The position numbers and the translations under genes are program-made. This document shows positions 52,084 through 61,640 of a DNA stretch of 64,000 bases, in pieces. The notes under the pieces are model-generated. The model had not been told where the DNA came from. It worked only from the letters and a program-made list of their open reading frames with translations, and made no database searches. Source of the DNA: Pseudocercospora fijiensis CIRAD86 (taxonomy: Eukaryota; Ascomycota; Dothideomycetes; Mycosphaerellales; Mycosphaerellaceae); NCBI RefSeq assembly GCF_000340215.1, contig NW_006921537.1, forward strand, positions 372,001 through 436,000, written 5' to 3'. Each line of letters starts with the position of its first letter. The first letter of the stretch is position 1.

Positions 52084-52917
52084 TCAAGAGGTTCCAGGTG
52101 TTTGCATAAATAAACATCTTCCCCTTTCACAACCCTTCACTTCAACTCCCTCCCCGATTCCATCCCTCCTCCGTAAATGCACCCTCCTCACATGATCCCT
52201 CTACCGTTTAAACCATCAGTCTCAGTCTCAATCCCATCCTCTCCGAACCAAACTCACCATATTATCCCTCCGACTAAACAACCTCGCACATCCCTCCCAC
52301 TCACACCCAATCCGAGGATCATGGCGAGCCTCATGTCGTTCACGATCTTTTTTCGATGAAAAGCCTTGCTCCTTCGCTGCGCGCGGACAGTGTTTGTGGC
52401 GACAGTGAAATGCGATGGAATGGCGTTTGATGTGTTTGCGGAGGTCGCATTTGCGGGTGAAGCGCGTGAGGGTTTTGCAGGTTGGGTATGTGCAGAGTAA
52501 GGTCCTAGGGGGTTCTGATGAGGGGGGTAGTAGTGTGCTAGGGGAGGGGGAAAGAGGATTGTTGGGTGGAAGAGGGGAGGAGGCTTGGATGATGTTTGCT
52601 CCCCAATCTGCTTCGCACGATTGCTCGGCATTATTGTTGTCGATCCAGTTGACGTGGACTTGGCTGTTCATTTCCCAGGGCAGAATAATGTTCCCTGGAG
52701 GTATGCATAGTTCGGCTGCGCCATTCAGAGGCATGTTGAGATGACCGTGGAAAAGCTCGACGTCCTTGCAAACTGGTGGCAGACTTGCATGGTGGAATGA
52801 ATATGAAGGTGTTGGTGACGACTCGGTAATAGAGATTCCTGGACCCATATCGGCGCACAACAGTGCTTGGTCGGACTCGCTGATCATCGCGAGATCGTTC
52901 GTGAAGTCCTGAATCAT
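52084..52917 (-). CDS. C2H2 zinc-finger protein
   Basis: Two exons, 52917-52258 and 52200-52084, joined over a 57-nt intron (GTGAGT..GGTAG), giving 258 residues. The first ~135 residues are acidic and Ser/Pro-rich, without known domains. Three C2H2 fingers follow: CTYPTC..RKCDLRKHIKRH, CRHKHC..SSKKDRERHEARH, and CEWEGCARLFSRRDNM, completed across the intron by RDHVRRVH. Without splicing the third finger would lack both His. The arrangement is that of fungal C2H2 factors with unusually long, degenerate second fingers. DNA binding and nuclear location are inferred. Confidence 0.8.
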
Positions 52918-54541
52918 GCTTTCACAAGACGAGTCTCCATGGTATAAGCCTATCTTGACGCCGGGGGATGGTGATCAGGATGGATTGGCATACCTGCTGG
53001 ATCAGATCTCCTTCGGAGAAAATATAGGCATCCTCTAAGACGCAATCTACTGTATTCAGCTACGGCGTGACACCTGCCCTGCTTCGCTTTTGGCCACGAC
53101 CCTAATATGGGAAATCGCTGCGCCCTAGAACTAGAGATCATCTGCCACTATTTGGAGTACTGTAGATGAACCTTATTATCTACTATCAAACCTACCTAGT
53201 ATCTAGGCGGACACAACTAGGGCTTTAGCGGCAGATATATTCTAAACAAAGTCTAATCGCGCTATCTGTCTAGATTAGCTTTACGTAGAGTTAGATCTCC
53301 AATCTCGACACTAATAAGGATTTTTGATTCTTGTTGGCGAGCTGGACCGCGTCAAGACTCCGGAGAGCGTTTGGGAGAATATTGGCTACACGACGTCAGA
53401 TCCCTCCTTCTCGGGCTCTTCCTATAGACTTCATTCTACCTTCCGTAGTGTAACTCAAGGTTCTATCTTCACAAACGTTTTCAAGCTGCTCTTCTATCCT
53501 AGGACGTATGATACCTAGAAATCAGTTAGAGAAAATCTTTCGTTCGGAGCAAGGCGGTCTTCGAGGTATGGAAGTTGCGATGCAGGAGGTTGGGAACGGC
53601 CCTTGCTCGGCGACAACCAGGATGTCGCGCCGCATTATACGATCAGATAAGATAAGATTTTGTCTTCATTCACCTTCCAGCGATTGCGCAGCCTTCTCCG
53701 TTACGGCCAATGACAGATGCACATAGCTGCAGCTCCCACCCTGCCTCCGATCATGGAGCCTTGTAGCGTCATAGCGAAGCAAGGCTGTATTTCATAATTT
53801 TAAGGTAGGCATGGCAAGTCTTTCTTTCTCTTGTCCAAGGTTGACTGCGGACGCCATAAACACCTCTGTACCGGTGTATAATGTCAACAGCTAGGGCATC
53901 TATACGCGCCTGGAGAGCATTAAGACCTCGAGCACAGAGTCTTACATCCAGGATAGCTAGGCGCCGCCATTTCGCAGCTGATAGTCCTCGTGTTCTGAAG
54001 GGCACACAGCACAATGCAGCGAGCCATGCTCAAAGCAGCGTACAACATTGCACGATATTCATATGAAGAATTGAGAGTGGTGGCCAACAAGAAGGGCACG
54101 ACGAGTCTGGATAGAGTCAATGAGACATGGTACATCTTAAGTCGAAGAGTGGACCAACTGTCGTCGCCGGCTCCGCCAGGAAGACTGACAACGCATACCA
54201 AAAAGACAAGCCTGCACGCTCGAATTCGTCCTTGAGCCTGCACGACTGATGCTACGAGATGAACGTCAAGATCTGGTTGAGAGTGTATGCAGTGATTGAA
54301 ACCCTTCTTGCATATCTGTAAATACTCACAGCTTATGCCAACATCCTTTCCGCGAGAACGCCTCGCACTAAGTCATCATCGTACAAGCAGTTCCGTCGAT
54401 CATCCATATATCCTGCCTTATCTTTGTATACCATCTCCCCAGCATCTCTCCTGCCGGTGCTGTTGTTCCATCTGGTTATCCTCCTCCTCCTCCTCCTCCT
54501 CCTCCTCCTCCTCCTCCTCCTCCTCCTCCTCCTCCTCCTCC
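52918..54541. other. Intergenic, partly AT-rich and decayed
   Basis: Contains a RIP-like AT-rich piece at ~53150-53310. A 61-codon plus frame at 53881 begins MSTARASIRAWRALRPRAQS and resembles a mitochondrial presequence, followed in another frame by a 73-codon stretch (54014-54235). No consistent gene model joins them, so both may be remnants. A (CTC)n tract closes the region. Confidence 0.4.
54479..54541. repeat. (CTC)n trinucleotide microsatellite, about 21 units
   Basis: An uninterrupted CTC/TCC run of ~63 bases. It ends one base before the TAA (54544-54542 on the minus strand) of the neighbouring gene, so it forms the very start of that gene's 3' UTR, as GAG repeats. Confidence 0.9.
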
Positions 54542-55197
54542 TTAAGCGCCTTGCCTCGCCTTCTCCGCACAAATCAGCGCAATAATCCTGCTCAACTCCG
54601 CACTCTGCGCCGCATGCTCTTTCACCATCTTCTCGTCCACACCTTCGGCTTTGCTCAGCTCGGCACTGCTCTTCAGCATCCGGTTCTGCAACTGCAACAT
54701 TTTCTGCAGCGTGTTATCCAGAAATGGAGCGGAGAAAGCTACCGAGTCGGCAGTGCCGCCATTGAGCCTCATCTCGAGCTTTCGTGGCCGTCGCTTTTCG
54801 AGTTCTGCGGGTGGAGTTGGTTCGGGTTCTTGAGGTTTGGGCCTGTGAATGGAGAGGGTTGTTAGTTCTAGTGTGAACTCTATTTGATGGTTGATTTGAT
54901 TAAGCACACTTACTTCTCGACGAACGTGATGCTTTCTGCCATCTCCGCGACACGGTTCGCGATTCTATGGGCCATGATGGCATAAGCTGACGTGACTCCT
55001 CCGCCGCTCGCGGGACTCTCGCCTGCTACTGATGCAGCCTTGTTCTGGACAGGCGCCGCGGGCTTTGGAGGTGCCTTCGCTGCTGCACCATGCGGAACTT
55101 TCTTGGCGGCCGTGGCTGTTGGTCTTTTGAGAGGAGCGGTTGGCTTTCGAGGATAGCCGTTGATTTGCGGACTGGATGAATGCACTGCCGTCGCCAT
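54542..55197 (-). CDS. Small conserved-looking protein of unknown function
   Basis: Two exons, 55197-54914 and 54842-54542, joined over a 71-nt intron (GTAAGT..CACAG), giving 194 residues. The N-terminal ~65 residues are Ala/Pro/Lys-rich and basic. The rest is helical: AYAIMAHRIANRVAEMAESI, a Pro-rich joint (PKPQEPEPTPPAE), a basic KRRPRKLEMRLNG, then FLDNTLQKMLQLQNRMLKSS and AAQSAELSRIIALICAEKAR, which look like coiled-coil or helix-bundle segments. No domain is recognised. It is divergent from the acyltransferase at 55640 with 442 bases between. Confidence 0.7.
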
Positions 55198-55639
55198 GAC
55201 TGGGGCTGTATGCGTTCTCCGATATTCTAACCACTCGCGGGGGAAGTGAAGTTCTGGGCGGGTAGTCGATCAAGCAGATTGATCATTAGTAGGTCTACGA
55301 TATCTTGCCTGTGGCGACTGGCATGCGGTGCTTCGAATGCCAGGAGACGCCTCCTCATATTCCTACGTCACAGCGGAGCTCTCTGGCCATGGAATTCGGT
55401 ACATAAAAACAGGGATTGCTACCCACACCATCACCCAGCTGACCGTAGCTATTGTGTGGCTGAGAGCACACTCTCTGCATGGCGGTTACATGGCAGGGAT
55501 CGCTCGTGTCGCTTACCGGTGCGTGGCGTTCTTCTTGTGTTCGAGATCTCCATGGTCATCGCGAGGTCAGTTGTGTTACAATCTTGACAAAAGCAACAGC
55601 CACACTCATGACACGAATACACTAGGCAAGTAGGAAAGT
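55198..55639. other. Divergent promoter region
   Basis: 442 bases between divergent starts at 55197 and 55640. No specific site is recognised. Confidence 0.5.
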
Positions 55640-57685
55640 ATGGCGTCCGTGGCAAAACCAGCAAGCAAGAATATCAAGCAGGCAGGTGTGAGCCTGAAGT
55701 CTGGTGTCGACAATCCCAATCCTATACGACATGGCGGAATGGGACAAGCAGAGCGCGCCTTCTCGGCTGCCTCGACTTTTCTATCTGGTATCATGGCCAT
55801 ATCGGCATCACAATTCATCGGAGCGCCTCTGAAGCTCATCGACTCGAAATTCTATGAAGCTTATATGGCCTGGACGAAAGAATCGTTTGCTGTACTGATG
55901 ACCACTATAACCCAATGGTGGGCTCCTACCGTGGTAAGAGTAAGCGGCGACGACAGCATGAAAGGGCAATTGTTCCAAATGGACGATGGAGACTTAAGGT
56001 GCAACTTCCCACATAGATTGATTATGATGGGCAACCATCAGCTTTACACCGACTGGCTTTATCTCTGGTGGATCGCATATACCAATAAGATGCACGGCCG
56101 AATATACATCATCTTGAAGGAAAGCCTCAAGCAGGTCCCGATCATAGGGTGGGGCATGCAATTCTACAACTTCATCTTCTTGAGCCGTAAATGGGAGCAA
56201 GATCGCTACAGATTCAAGAAACATCTTGATCACCTCAAGAACCCACAGGACCCAATGTGGCTTTTGATCTTTCCAGAAGGCACCAATCTGTCTGCGGTGA
56301 CAAGAGAGAAGTCGGCAAGCTGGTCGAAGAAGACGGGAATTCCAGACATGAAACACCAACTTTTACCGAGAACAACGGGCCTACAATTCTGCCTACAGGA
56401 GATGCGGCCATCGACAAATTGGCTATATGACTGCACGATTGCCTACGAAGGGGTGCCTAAAGGCCTCTATGGCCAGGACATCTTTACCCTCAAATCGTCA
56501 CTCTTCGAAGGTAGGCCGCCGAAGTCAGTAAACATGTTCTTTCGGAGGTTCAAAATTTCTGAGATTCCGTATCAAGACGATGAACAGTTCCAGAGCTGGC
56601 TGGTCAACCGATGGCGAGAGAAGGATTACATGTTGGAGCATTTCTACAAATTTGGAAGCTTTCCAGCTGAAGATCCAGCTAAAGCTATGCTCGCCGTGGA
56701 GGGCAAGGAGAAACCGAGGCCGGCGAAAGCAATCCATACTTCTGTCAAAGGCGGCGGCTGGGACGAATTCTTGAGCATCTTTGGTCCGATCACCACAGCA
56801 GCTGGAGCACTTTCAAGCATTGATCCGACAGAACCGGTGAATTTCGATGAGCTGATGAGAAAGGTTGCTCAGTCGCAGCAGTTCAATTTGCTGAATATTG
56901 GGAAGGCGCCAAAAGGACCTGCCAGTCAGGAAGCAATTCGCCGTGCTCTGCTAGCTGCCAACAAGCAGAATCCGTTACCCAACACCGTACTTGACCGGCT
57001 TCTGAAAGCTCCGCCGAAGACTCAAGCACAAATGAAAAAAGTTCTGCAAAGTTCGGGAGACCCAGTAATTGCTAAGCAGGTAGCTCGAGCGCCAGCTGCT
57101 GATGCATCGATCTCCGCAGAGCAGCAGAAAGCTGTGAAGCAAGCCTCTGCTCAAGCCGCTAGGTCGGTGATGAGCGTAAACGCACCGTCACCAGAACCGG
57201 CTGCGACGGTGAAGAAAGAGATGCCTTTGGCAAACATGGAAAGCATGATCACGCGACCGATCACTAGCATGGCACTTCACAGTGCTGGATCCCAACTCAA
57301 GAATATGGCTGCTCATCGAGCAAGCACGAAGGGCGCCGCACTCCCTGGACAGCCAGCGCCTCCCGTCAAAAAGACTCCAAAAACTTCTGGCGGTCTTCGC
57401 AAAGTAGCCAGCGTAGTAAAGCCACCGAATGGATTCGTGAACAGAGGTAATGGTCCTGCAAAGGCTCCTTCGGTAAAAGCAGCTTCTGTGAATGGCGCAC
57501 CTCCCAAGCTTGCAAGACCAAAAGTCATTCCGCCAAAGAAAGCAGCCTCTGTACAAGGAGAGTCGCCAGCTACACCGAATGAGCCTCCGACCTTTGTTCT
57601 GACCGAGGAGGGCAAGAGGAAACTCAGATCGTCCAACTCGAAGCCTCTTGGTACTTTGAAGTATCCTAATGGTAAGATGAATTGA
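55640..57685 (+). CDS. Lysophospholipid acyltransferase (Cst26/LCLAT-like) with long basic tail
   Basis: 681 residues, no intron. The N-terminal ~45 residues are polar, then hydrophobic segments appear at ~45-65 and 80-100. The acyltransferase motifs are present: I, NHQLYTD (132-138, catalytic His and Asp); II-like, KESLKQVPIIGWGMQFYNF; III, FPEGTN (211-216); and a PRTTGLQFCLQ block. These fit the 1-acylglycerophosphate/lysocardiolipin acyltransferase family (yeast Cst26 type), which acylates lysophospholipids at the ER. After ~400 residues, where relatives end, the protein continues with ~280 residues of Ala/Pro/Lys/Ser-rich sequence including KAASVNGAPP-like repeats. Confidence 0.85.
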   Translation: MASVAKPASKNIKQAGVSLKSGVDNPNPIRHGGMGQAERAFSAASTFLSGIMAISASQFIGAPLKLIDSKFYEAYMAWTKESFAVLMTTITQWWAPTVVRVSGDDSMKGQLFQMDDGDLRCNFPHRLIMMGNHQLYTDWLYLWWIAYTNKMHGRIYIILKESLKQVPIIGWGMQFYNFIFLSRKWEQDRYRFKKHLDHLKNPQDPMWLLIFPEGTNLSAVTREKSASWSKKTGIPDMKHQLLPRTTGLQFCLQEMRPSTNWLYDCTIAYEGVPKGLYGQDIFTLKSSLFEGRPPKSVNMFFRRFKISEIPYQDDEQFQSWLVNRWREKDYMLEHFYKFGSFPAEDPAKAMLAVEGKEKPRPAKAIHTSVKGGGWDEFLSIFGPITTAAGALSSIDPTEPVNFDELMRKVAQSQQFNLLNIGKAPKGPASQEAIRRALLAANKQNPLPNTVLDRLLKAPPKTQAQMKKVLQSSGDPVIAKQVARAPAADASISAEQQKAVKQASAQAARSVMSVNAPSPEPAATVKKEMPLANMESMITRPITSMALHSAGSQLKNMAAHRASTKGAALPGQPAPPVKKTPKTSGGLRKVASVVKPPNGFVNRGNGPAKAPSVKAASVNGAPPKLARPKVIPPKKAASVQGESPATPNEPPTFVLTEEGKRKLRSSNSKPLGTLKYPNGKMN

Positions 57686-58153
57686 ATCTTTGTTAATCCT
57701 GAGATGGAAGCGTTTAAGCGACTAGGTGATGCAGCATGTACAACGAACCAGGCAGACAAATCTTATCAACTTGGCATCAGACGTTTGTTTGGGTCTGAGC
57801 CATGAAAGTCAAAGCTGCGTGCTTCCATTCGTGTGATTTCCACAGCATCCTCTACCGCGGTCTAAGCGACAGTGGCGATGGTTGTACTCAGCACAGGGAT
57901 GTTTGTGATCCTGTGTTGTGGCTGGGGTTGCACAGGTTGATAGCATAACGTCATTCTACGCAAGAAGTTGCGTGAAACTTGGAGGCCGACTCCACCATAT
58001 GCAAGAGATCGACTCCTTTGAACGACAAAGGGTCTGGATCGATTGACTGCTCTTCTGACGCCACTCACAATGTTTCTAAAGACTTGTCATGACTCCAACA
58101 GTCTCGACAACGAAATACTGGAACTTTGAATAATCAGTTGCAACGATTTCAAC
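57686..58153. other. Intergenic, nothing recognised
   Basis: Between two plus-strand genes. No feature is supported. Confidence 0.5.
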
Positions 58154-59010
58154 ATGGAATGGGCCAAGAACTGGGTCATAGATAAAGTATCTGGCTATGC
58201 GAAGACTGGCATCCAAGCTGGAGGAACGCTTGCCGGTAATGCTGTTGGCGGTGTTGGTTCTCTGATCGAAAACTCAGGTCGTTCAGTTGGGCAAAGTACG
58301 AGTGGTGTGTCTTCCCGCACGCGTAACATCCTCACTAATGTGCAATCTAACTCCTAGGCATCGCAGGTGCGATTGGTGGTGTGGGAGGCTACATCAACAA
58401 CTATGGTGATGGCATCAAGAACTCAATGGCAGCCGACGGACCCGTTGGCGGCGGAAGCGCACAGACGAAGACCGCCGTGAAGCCGAATCAAGCGGTGAAG
58501 AGGACAGCAAATGGAAGTCAGAAGACGGCGACAAAGGCATTGCCAGCTGCAGCGAAAGCCTCACCTGCACCAGACAAGACACCAAGCTCGCTGAAGCCTG
58601 CAGCAATGCCTTCGAAGCCGCCACAACCAACGAATCGCGTCTTACCCGCGAAGAAACCTATGCCTAGCACCTCTCCAGCCCCAACGAAGCCACCACCAAC
58701 TACAAAGCCTGGAACAGGTCCACCATTCGCTCCAAGCACAACCTCAACTCCAAGACCACCCCCCGTATCAACAAGCCAAAGCGAAAGAACCCCAGACGGC
58801 AAAGTCAAAATCTCCAGTTCCTCACGTCCTCCTCCTCCTTCCAAACCTACCACCACTCCTTTATCCAAACTCGCAGCTTCAAACAACACCTCTCGACCCC
58901 AACCCCTACGAGCTCCGGTATCGACTAGACTAAGTCCCAAAACAGATGATGGGAAAGTACGGATTAGTGCGGAGAGTCGTCCGAGACCTGCCGTTGTAAG
59001 AGCGAATTGA
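58154..59010 (+). CDS. Gly/Pro-rich fungal protein of unknown function
   Basis: Two exons, 58154-58304 and 58358-59010, joined over a 53-nt intron (GTGTGT..CCTAG), giving 267 residues. The N-terminal ~70 residues have an amphipathic, Gly-rich pattern (GIQAGGTLAGNAVGGVGSLI and GIAGAIGGVGGYINNYGDG), perhaps membrane-associating. The rest is Pro/Lys/Thr/Ala-rich and disordered. Two DGKVKISSSSRP-like segments (DGKVKIS and DGKVRISAESRPRP) form an imperfect repeat near the end. I know similar proteins of filamentous fungi only as conserved hypotheticals. Confidence 0.65.
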
Positions 59011-59110
59011 GATATGAGTTTTTCTTTTTTTTGGGGGGGAAATTGAGGACAAAAGTGCAAGAAGTCTCGTGTTTTTCTACGTACATACATACACGCCGAA
59101 GCAGACTGAG

Positions 59111-60574
59111 TTAGTACCAGAGTCCATCGAGTGACATTCGTTCCGTGCAATACTCGCAGTCGCCGTGGTAGCTGAAGGCGTGGTACCAGTTGTGTTGGTT
59201 TTGGGTGTAGTGGGGAGGTTCGGTGGGTTGCGATGAAGTTTGACATTGTTGATCGGGCTGTTGCTCAGTATGAGGTATCGGGTTCGCTGTCGATGTCGAT
59301 GTGGAAGATTTCGGGTTGCTTCTAGATTTGTGATCATCTCCCTCCTCTGCTCCAGTCGTCTTTCGGAATGAGCTCGTTTTGCTTTCATCTCCCTCCTCAG
59401 CCGTTTGTTTTTTGCCACCAGTCTTGCGAGATGTTCGGAAATTCTGAATCTCGCTTTGCAAATTCTCGTTCCATTCTTTGAGGATCGAAAATCCTTCTTG
59501 TGTCTTTTCTAACTCTTAGGTTAGGACGGACATGTCTTTGGTATGTCTCTGCTCCATCTCCTTCAGACGGGCTTCGAGAGCTTGAAGATCTTTCGTCCGC
59601 TTCGACGACTCTTTCTGCGAAGCGTTTTCAATGCGCCTGCACTCATCGAATGCACGGTCAATATTGGCAGCGAGAGCATCACCCTTATCGTCAATCTCGG
59701 CTTTCAGGCTGCGGAGGGCATCACCGACGTTAGTGTTGACGTGCTCGACTTCGGTAGTCATTGTGGCCACAGCCCGCTCATTCCTAACACGCTCTGTCTC
59801 TATAGCGTTCTCCGTGCTTGTCTTCAGGTCTTGTAAATTTTCTGCAAGCCGACGTTCCCCATAAATTTGTACCGAGCGTTCATGTCTTAGAGCGATCTCG
59901 ATATCAGCAGCCCGCGTGGAAAATTTCTGGTCCACGCTGTCTTCGAGTTCCTGCTCGATTGCAGACATCTTATGCGTGAGCTGATTGAGCTCGGCTGAGA
60001 TCTCTGCACGGGTACTTTCAAGTACGAAAGTATTCTGTCCTTGAATACGCTGAAGGACTTCTTTGAGCTCAGCATGGGTCTGCAGTTGCGACTTTAGAAC
60101 ACTGAGCTCGTCGCCTTGGGCCTGTACTCGTCTCTTGAATCTCAGCTCCATCTCTCTGAGCGTGAGCTCTTGTTGGTCGCCACGCTCGCTGAGCTCCTGC
60201 CGAAGAGACTGAACATGTTTCCAAAGCTGGGCGCGATCGGTCTCGGAATTCTGCATCATCTGCTCGAGATCCGCACGATTCTTGGTAATGCTCGCTTTGA
60301 GGTCTTCGTGGTTCGACCATTTTACAAGCTCTGGAGTAGGTCCTGCGATCGAGGACTCGTGCAGATTTGACACTGCTACACTAGCGGGTGAGCCAGGAGA
60401 AGCGCTCTCGTCGGGTTCGTGCGAGGCCTCGATACGAATTTCATTTGGTGCAGATTCAGTCATCGATGGCCTTAAGAATCGAGAGTTGTGAAGCTGGTCA
60501 TGATCTCCCAAATCGACCCAGCCGTAGTTTTCATCACGATCGAATTCGACTTTTACACATTCTCGCTGGTCCAT
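59111..60574 (-). CDS. Coiled-coil protein with an in-frame stop at 59516-59518
   Basis: From ATG 60574 (MDQREC) the frame gives 352 residues and stops at TAA 59518-59516. A frame open further up starts with TTG. Residues ~95-350 are long heptad coiled coil (LKASITKNRADLEQMMQ, LKSQLQTHAELKEVLQRIQG, LEARLKEMEQRHTKDMSVL). The same frame continues after the stop for 134 more codons to TAA 59113-59111, first with more coiled coil (ELEKTQEGFSILKEWNENLQ), then a Ser/Thr-rich part and a Cys/His/Tyr-rich end (FSYHGDCEYCTERM). One C-to-T change (CAA to TAA) would explain it. Span given is the full open frame. No family is recognised. Confidence 0.6.
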
Positions 60575-61640
60575 TTCAGGCAATGGTAGAGCAGACTTCG
60601 AAGCACGCTCTCCACGGCACTAACTGGTTGTTGGCTTTCGTGAGAGCAGGATTTGATGCATGACGAGAATGATCAGTGTGTACGACTCTATACAGAAACT
60701 GAGGCGTCAATAAGATGTCCAGAACCGTGCTATACTATACTGTCAGCACCGTAGAACTTCATTCACATGTGGATGGTGTTGTAATCCTGCGACCACTTAA
60801 CTTGTTCACGCCCGGCTGGGGCGGCGCTGTGGCAGACCAATTTGCTCTGCGCTCATTCAACGGTGCAAACGCTTGCTACGACATGATGCTTTGCTGGACG
60901 ACTGGCACTCCTAAAACCTTGGCCGACGAAGACCCTCGATTATCTGGAATGTGTGGGGGCTTGAAGATGTAAAGTTGAAAACCTAGAATAGCGACGCCTG
61001 TGTCGTATATCTGCCCTACGTGATGGTAATCGTCCAGTTCAGATTGCTCGCAGACCGATATTCCAGCCACAGAAGAGTCCATTAGGCTCGAAAAGCCCTC
61101 TTCGTTGATGCATACCACGTTGCTTTCTTTTCGCATCGGCTACAAACCAGCATCTTTGTACAGATCATGTAGACGAACATCGTGATCTAGCTGCAAGATC
61201 ACAATGAGCTAGACATCGTTCTGCTGTCCGATGCTGCATCGGCTTCGGATTTGATTGTCAGGAGTGGTCCCGGCCAGCCGGTCGACGCATGAGCAGTGGG
61301 CCAAGTCCAAGCGATATACTGCAACATGCCACAAGAGGACTAGGCTGCTGACGACACCATTCTGAGGACGTATCGATATTGCTACATAGCAATGGAAGGA
61401 GTCGCTTGCATGGGTCGACTGTCAGGCTGAGACTGCTCGTTCCACAAAGCCATCAATCTGCTCTGCTGCATCGATAGTGTGAGCTTCAAGGCTCCCGTTC
61501 GTCGCGAGTGTTGATGTTGAGAGAAAGGCAAGACGAAGACGCGTAGGCGGAAGAAGAAGTGATAGCTAGCGAAGTACGAACATTTCCGGGACTGGTTGCT
61601 AGCATCACAGCTTACCGACTATGAAAACCTTTTGCACCAA
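60575..61640. other. Intergenic, no supported gene
   Basis: Short frames at 60715-60972 (+) and 60876-61136 (-) overlap each other and lack support. The sequence grades into AT-rich repeat DNA after ~61640. Confidence 0.45.

Noticed and set aside
53881..54235. Possible mitochondrial protein gene (MSTARASIRAWRALRP..)
   Set aside because: The two promising frames are out of phase and no GT..AG intron joins them convincingly; kept only as a note in the intergenic entry.
59495..59530. Intron or stop-codon readthrough to explain the TAA in the coiled-coil gene
   Set aside because: Candidate intron would be under 20 nt, and the stop context lacks the known UGA-CUA readthrough motif.
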